This document shows positions 59,948 through 64,000 of a DNA stretch of 64,000 nt, piece after piece. The notes under the pieces were generated by a model. The model saw nothing but the letters and a program-made list of their open reading frames with translations, was not told the origin of the DNA and ran no database searches. The first letter of the stretch is position 1, and every line of letters begins with the position of its first letter. A program made the position numbers and the translations under genes. The stretch comes from an uncultured Bacteroidales bacterium (GTDB taxonomy: Bacteria > Bacteroidota > Bacteroidia > Bacteroidales > Muribaculaceae), in contig CACYQB010000003.1 of the NCBI GenBank assembly GCA_902776435.1, positions 1 through 64,000 on the forward strand. The letters run 5' to 3'.

Positions 59948-60412
59948 ATGAAAAAGTATTTTATTCTTCTGGCTGCCGTGGCACTGATGGCCATGACCGC
60001 TTGCAACGAAAAGCCCGCCAAGAGTGATGATGCCAAGGCTCCTGCCACTGAACAGGTGGACAAACAAGCCAATCCTGGCACTGCCGAGCCCAGGGTTAAC
60101 GTTGAGAAAGCCGCTCCCACCGAGGACGGCAAGGACCACACCGTCGCTGAGTTCAACACTAAGGAGTACCAGGTGAAACTTGAAAATCTCGCCGATGGCA
60201 CCTATCGTCTGAGCATGTGGAAAGCCGATCAGGACAAGAGCGGCAAGCCCGAACGTCTGGTGGAGACCAAGAAATGTGTCCTCAGTGGCAAGAATTACCT
60301 GATGAAAGATGATGAGGGCAATAACTACATCATCAGCAACGGCGCTAAAAAGCAGGAAGTCACCATCATGAATGCTAACAGCATCATTTATCATGGTGAA
60401 AATGCCAAATAA
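59948..60412 (+). CDS. Small lipoprotein of unknown function
   Basis: This 154-residue protein has a lipobox (MAMTAC, Cys19), followed by a Lys/Ala/Glu/Pro-rich linker (to about residue 60) and a small beta-rich domain (AEFNTKEYQVKLENLADGTYRLSMWKADQD). No family is recognised. The next lipoprotein gene starts 7 bp later, so the two are probably co-expressed. Confidence 0.8.
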   Translation: MKKYFILLAAVALMAMTACNEKPAKSDDAKAPATEQVDKQANPGTAEPRVNVEKAAPTEDGKDHTVAEFNTKEYQVKLENLADGTYRLSMWKADQDKSGKPERLVETKKCVLSGKNYLMKDDEGNNYIISNGAKKQEVTIMNANSIIYHGENAK

Positions 60413-60419
60413 AAAAAAG

Positions 60420-61202
60420 ATGAAAAAGACAGTATTACTGCTGGCCATGCTGGTCATGGTGATTGCTTCGTGTTCCAAACTCGAGCGCAACGAGAAGAAG
60501 TATCTCGAAGGCATCCTCAGCGAGGACTACAATACTTCGGCTCAAGCCATGAACGACTTTATCCAATGGATAAAGAATGAGAAGGCGACCATGAACTACG
60601 ACTTCCCCCTCATGTGCGAGAAATTGGGTATGAAGGTTGTCGAAAGCCCCGACGGCAAAGTGCGTTGCCTCAGTTGGATCACCAGCAAGAATGACTCCAT
60701 CACCAATTATGCCAACGTTACGCAATGGCTCCTGGGCGAGGACTATATCGTGTACGACGGCCCCATTGACGCCATGCTCACGGGTCGCAAGCCTGATGTG
60801 AGATTCCAGTGGTCACAGCCTCACCGCATCGACACCATCTATCAAATCGAGGGTGCCAATGTGCCTATTTACTTGATTGAAGAATCCTATGTCAACGAGG
60901 TGGGAATGAGCTTCTCATACATTTCGGCTGCCGTTAACAGCCGCTTGACATTGAAGATTCTGCCTTTCTTCTTTAATGGCATCGAGACCGCCGGCAACCG
61001 GCAATATATCGACGATGGCAAGGTCAACAAGAAAGACCTTATCAAGTGGGACGCCAAGGCCAAGAAAATCTATTCTTACATGACCGACGAAAACGACCAC
61101 GTGATACCTGGTAAATATGAAACCTTTGTGCTGGGTGAACACCAGTTTACCAAGGTTGAAGAAGACAATAACAACAATACCGAAGAAAATAAAAACAATT
61201 AA
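60420..61202 (+). CDS. Lipoprotein of unknown function
   Basis: This 260-residue protein starts at MKKTVLLLAMLVMVIASCS with a lipobox (IASC). A longer in-frame start 16 codons upstream would overlap the previous gene and break the signal peptide. The body has a helical N-terminal part (ILSEDYNTSAQAMNDFIQWIKNEK) and later beta segments (VRCLSWITSKNDSITNYANVTQWLL), and ends with an Asn/Glu-rich tail (EEDNNNNTEENKNN). No family is recognised. It lies 9 bp before the dipeptidyl peptidase gene. Confidence 0.78.
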   Translation: MKKTVLLLAMLVMVIASCSKLERNEKKYLEGILSEDYNTSAQAMNDFIQWIKNEKATMNYDFPLMCEKLGMKVVESPDGKVRCLSWITSKNDSITNYANVTQWLLGEDYIVYDGPIDAMLTGRKPDVRFQWSQPHRIDTIYQIEGANVPIYLIEESYVNEVGMSFSYISAAVNSRLTLKILPFFFNGIETAGNRQYIDDGKVNKKDLIKWDAKAKKIYSYMTDENDHVIPGKYETFVLGEHQFTKVEEDNNNNTEENKNN

Positions 61203-61211
61203 AACATCTTT

Positions 61212-63212
61212 ATGAAGAAAATCATTTTTGCCGTCATTGCTACGACGGCGTTTGCTTCTACTGCTATGGCACAGAACAACGATTTTAACTACTCGGTGGA
61301 CCGTTTTGCCGACATCGAGGTGCTTCGCTACCAGGTGCCTGGTTTTGAGGACCTGTCACTGCAACAGAAGGAGTTGGTTTACTACCTCACCGAGGCTGCC
61401 CTCAATGGCCGCGACATCCTCTTTGACCAGAACTGCAAGTACAACCTGATGGTGCGTGAGACACTTGAGGACATCTACCGCAACTACAAGGGCGACAAGA
61501 CCGACAAGAACTACATCGCCTTTGAGAAATACCTGAAGCAGGTATGGTTTGGCAATGGTATCCATCACCACTACTCGATGGACAAGTTTGTTCCCGAGTT
61601 CAGCAAGGATTTCTTTGACAAGCAGTTTGCCGCTCTGCCTGGTGCCAAGGAGCGTGCCGATGAGAAAAAAGTCCTGGATCGGGTTATCTTTGACCCCGAT
61701 TTTATGGCCAAGCGCGTTAACCAGGCTGATGGCCAGGACCTGATTCTCACTTCGGCCTGCAACATGTATGAGGGTGTAACCCAGCAGGAAGTCGAGGACT
61801 ACTACAACAATCTGAAGGACACTACCGACCTTACCCCGATTTCATGGGGCTTGAACTGCAAGGTGGTGAAGCGCAACGGCAAGGTTGTCGAGGAGCCTTA
61901 TAAGGTGGGTGGCCTCTACAGCAAGGCCATCGAGAAGATTGTCTATTGGCTCCAGAAGGCAGCCAAGGTGGCCGAGAACGAGGGCCAGCGCGCCTATATT
62001 AACGAACTCATCAAGTTCTACCAGACAGGCTCCCTCAAGACCTTTGACGACTACAGCATCATGTGGGCCCAGGAAACGGCCAGCGACGTGGACTTCATCA
62101 ACGGCTTCATCGAGAGCTATGGTGACCCCCTGGGCATGACTGGCTCATGGGAAGGCATGGTCAATTTCAAGGACAAGGCCGCATCACGCCGTTCCAAACT
62201 CATCAGCGACAACGCTCAATACTTCGAGAGCAACTCGCCCGTTGACAACCGCTTCAAGAAGAAAAACGTGAAGGGTGTGAGCGCCAAGGTGATCACAGCT
62301 GCCATCCTGGCTGGTGACAGCTACCCCTCGACTCCCATCGGCATTAACCTGCCTAACAGCAACTGGATCCGTGCCGCCCATGGTTCCAAGTCGGTTTCTA
62401 TCGACAATATCACCGACGCTTACAACAAGGTAGCTGCCGGCACCGGTTTCAACGAGGAGTTTGCCTACAGCAACGTCGAGGTGGAACTGATGAAGAAATA
62501 TCTCGACATCGCCGATGCCCTGCACACCGACCTTCACGAGTGCCTCGGACACGCTTCGGGCCAACTGCTGCCCGGTGTTGACCAGGATGCTCTCAAGGCC
62601 TATGGTTCCTCGCTCGAGGAAGGCCGTGCCGACCTGTTCGCCCTGTATTACCTTGCCGATCCCAAGCTCGTGGAACTGGGCATCTTCCCCAACATGGATA
62701 CCTACAAGGCTGAGTACTACAAGTACATCATGAACGGTCTGATGACTCAGCTCACCCGCATCGAGCCGGGCAAGGACATCGAGGAGGCTCACATGCGCAA
62801 CCGCAAGTTCATCAGTGAGTGGTGCTACCAGCATGGCAAGAAGGACAACGTTATCGAGTATGTGAAGCGCGATGGTAAGACCTATATCCGCGTTAACGAC
62901 TATGAGAAACTGCGTGGCTTGTTTGCCCAGCTTCTTGCCGAGGTACAGCGCATCAAGAGCGAAGGTGACTACGAAGCTGGTCGTCAGCTCGTCGAGACCT
63001 ATGGTGTGAAGGTTGATCCCGCTATCCACAAGGAAGTGCTCAAGCGTTATGAGGGACTGAATATTGCCCCGTATAAGGGCTTTGTCAACCCCATCTACAC
63101 CCCTGTCTATGACAAGTACGGCAAGCTCACCGACATCAAGGTGACTTACACTGAGGGTTACATTGACCAGATGCTCCGCTACGGCCAGGACTACTCTCCC
63201 CTCACCCACTAA
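61212..63212 (+). CDS. Dipeptidyl peptidase III (M49 zinc peptidase), exported
   Basis: This 666-residue peptidase releases N-terminal dipeptides. A signal peptide (1-20, ending STAMAQ) places it outside the cytoplasm. The M49 zinc motif HECLGH is at 442-447, the same variant reported for the Bacteroides enzyme, with the second motif EEGRAD about 25 residues later. Other typical segments are GLYSKAIEKIVYWLQKA and LPNSNWIR. It follows two lipoprotein genes within 9 bp, forming a likely three-gene unit ended by a strong hairpin. Confidence 0.95.
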   Translation: MKKIIFAVIATTAFASTAMAQNNDFNYSVDRFADIEVLRYQVPGFEDLSLQQKELVYYLTEAALNGRDILFDQNCKYNLMVRETLEDIYRNYKGDKTDKNYIAFEKYLKQVWFGNGIHHHYSMDKFVPEFSKDFFDKQFAALPGAKERADEKKVLDRVIFDPDFMAKRVNQADGQDLILTSACNMYEGVTQQEVEDYYNNLKDTTDLTPISWGLNCKVVKRNGKVVEEPYKVGGLYSKAIEKIVYWLQKAAKVAENEGQRAYINELIKFYQTGSLKTFDDYSIMWAQETASDVDFINGFIESYGDPLGMTGSWEGMVNFKDKAASRRSKLISDNAQYFESNSPVDNRFKKKNVKGVSAKVITAAILAGDSYPSTPIGINLPNSNWIRAAHGSKSVSIDNITDAYNKVAAGTGFNEEFAYSNVEVELMKKYLDIADALHTDLHECLGHASGQLLPGVDQDALKAYGSSLEEGRADLFALYYLADPKLVELGIFPNMDTYKAEYYKYIMNGLMTQLTRIEPGKDIEEAHMRNRKFISEWCYQHGKKDNVIEYVKRDGKTYIRVNDYEKLRGLFAQLLAEVQRIKSEGDYEAGRQLVETYGVKVDPAIHKEVLKRYEGLNIAPYKGFVNPIYTPVYDKYGKLTDIKVTYTEGYIDQMLRYGQDYSPLTH

Positions 63213-63241
63213 TCAGAGTTAAGGGAGACTCCTAATAACAG

Positions 63242-63279
63242 CGAGGAGGCAGCCACCACAACGGCTAGCCTCCTCGTTT
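63242..63279 (+). terminator. Terminator after dipeptidyl peptidase III
   Basis: CGAGGAGGC (63242-63250) pairs perfectly with GCCTCCTCG (63268-63276), with a further AGCC/GGCT inside, followed by TTTC. Confidence 0.8.
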
Positions 63280-63304
63280 CATTCACAGATAGATGGGTCA
63301 AAAA

Positions 63305-63335
63305 TTGCAAGTGTGTCATTTTTACATTATTTTTG
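63305..63335 (+). promoter_or_regulatory. Promoter of the hexosaminidase gene
   Basis: TTG (63305-63307), 20 bases, TATTTTTG (63328-63335). Two heptamer-like units, CACTAAT and AACTAAC (63346-63359), lie between it and the ATG. Confidence 0.7.
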
Positions 63336-63364
63336 CAACAAGAATCACTAATAACTAACGTGAA

Positions 63365-64000
63365 ATGAAACATCTGATAATGACTTGCCTGATGGCTGCA
63401 ACCCTTGTGGTCACGGCAATGGCGCAAGTGCCAAGGGCCGATTACAGGGTTGTGCCCTTGCCCGACGTGATAAACGGCATCAAGAGCGCTGACTTCAAAC
63501 TGACGGACCAGTGTTTAATCAATTATCCCACAGGAAACCGCGACATGGAGCGAAATGCCTCCATGCTGAGCGGGTATATCGAGGACCTGACAGGGATACA
63601 TCTGAGCACACGCCCCACCCTCGCCAGTAAGGACCGCACGGGTAACATCTCGTTGTTCCTTGATCCCAAAATCGGCAACGGTGAGGCTTATAACATCGTG
63701 GTTACTCCCCGAGGAGTCGAAATCAGTGCCAGTACCCCTGCAGGCATCTTCTATGGCATTCAGGTGCTGCGCAAGTCCTTGCCTGTTGGAGCCTTTCCTG
63801 TGGTAATTCTGCCAGCGGCCCAGGTGGCAGGAAGTCCGCGATTTGGCTATCGTGGCATGCACCTGGACTGTGTGCGCCATTTCTTCGGCGTAGAGACGGT
63901 GAAACGTTATCTCGATATTATGGCCTTGCACGGCATGAACCGACTTCACTGGCACTTGACTGATGACCAAGGCTGGCGTGTCGAAATCAAGAAGTACCCC
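63365..64000 (+). CDS. Beta-N-acetylhexosaminidase, GH20 (partial, runs off the window)
   Basis: The first 212 residues are visible. A signal peptide (1-21, VVTAMAQ) is followed by a GH20b N-terminal domain (about 25-155, YNIVVTPRGVEISASTPAGIFYGIQVLRKSL) and the start of the catalytic TIM barrel (SPRFGYRGMHLDCVRHFFGVETVKRYLDIMALHGMNRLHWHLTDDQGWRVEIKKYP). These are classical GH20 motifs. It would release terminal N-acetylglucosamine or N-acetylgalactosamine from host or dietary glycans. The catalytic Asp-Glu pair lies beyond the window end. Confidence 0.95.
   Translation, partial: MKHLIMTCLMAATLVVTAMAQVPRADYRVVPLPDVINGIKSADFKLTDQCLINYPTGNRDMERNASMLSGYIEDLTGIHLSTRPTLASKDRTGNISLFLDPKIGNGEAYNIVVTPRGVEISASTPAGIFYGIQVLRKSLPVGAFPVVILPAAQVAGSPRFGYRGMHLDCVRHFFGVETVKRYLDIMALHGMNRLHWHLTDDQGWRVEIKKYP

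Noticed and set aside
62184-63209. Minus-strand open frame opposite dipeptidyl peptidase III
   Set aside because: Same reason: it mirrors a well-identified M49 gene.

Overview
The window is chromosomal DNA from a member of the Bacteroidales, most likely a gut Muribaculaceae- or Prevotella-like anaerobe. The evidence is: Bacteroidetes-type promoters (TTTG or TTG, 19-20 bases, then TAnnTTTG) before many genes; a DUF5686 protein, RibBA, Bacteroidetes-type LptF/G and RseP; an ECF sigma / DUF4974 anti-sigma / STN-receptor cascade; DUF285 (BspA-like) leucine-rich repeats; C-terminal dockerin-like repeats; and strictly anaerobic redox genes (HydE, flavodiiron protein, Nfn-like pair). The family-level placement is inference. 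I found no rRNA, tRNA, CRISPR array, prophage or complete insertion sequence.

Layout. 1-63: possible tail of a plus-strand gene. 146-3176 (minus): MgtC-type membrane protein, then a CPA2 antiporter. 3482-5638 (minus): a ClpC without its N-terminal domain. 5796-11458 (minus): a tight run of lptF/G, ribBA, an HD hydrolase and a secreted endonuclease I. 11558-12010 (minus): a CYTH protein. 12132-18739 (plus): a DUF5686 outer-membrane protein, dnaE and trxA. 18805-22472 (minus): a secreted transglutaminase-like protein and hydE. 22613-26504 (plus): lepA and a PIF1-like helicase with TPRs. 26505-27236: an AT-rich gap. 27237-30910 (plus): a heterodimeric ABC exporter. 31027-39362 (plus): an ECF sigma / anti-sigma / STN receptor locus followed by lipoproteins, a small barrel and a lipoprotein serpin. 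39731-43367 (plus): flavodiiron protein and Nfn-like pair. 43778-49224 (plus): a glycosidase-like lipoprotein and a tricorn-type protease. 49398-55259 (minus): a giant seven-module LRR surface protein. 55837-64000 (plus): dxr, rseP, rlmI, two lipoproteins, dipeptidyl peptidase III and the start of a GH20 hexosaminidase.

How the genes work together. Much of the window serves the cell envelope: lipid transport (LptF/G, ABC exporter), outer-membrane proteins, regulated intramembrane proteolysis (RseP) and exported hydrolases acting on protein, DNA and glycans. The 31-39 kb locus looks like a trans-envelope signalling unit (receptor STN domain, anti-sigma, sigma) co-directed with surface lipoproteins and a serpin whose predicted reactive bond is Thr-Ser. 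The 39.7-43.4 kb group handles electrons (NADH, ferredoxin, NADPH) and oxygen or NO removal.

The most unusual signal is non-coding. Many gene ends carry short arrays of 7-base repeats placed directly after the stop codon (TTAGGCT/TTAGGTA type, always TTAGG on the coding strand), and several genes have a second, roughly complementary heptamer array (AACTAAN/AACTTAC type) just before the start codon. Two unrelated genes, at 41.8 kb and 49.4 kb, share a composite post-stop element of identical layout: a GCTCGC-NTT-GCTCGC-AG header, exactly four heptamers and an AGGC tail. This looks like an organised, gene-boundary-associated repeat system.
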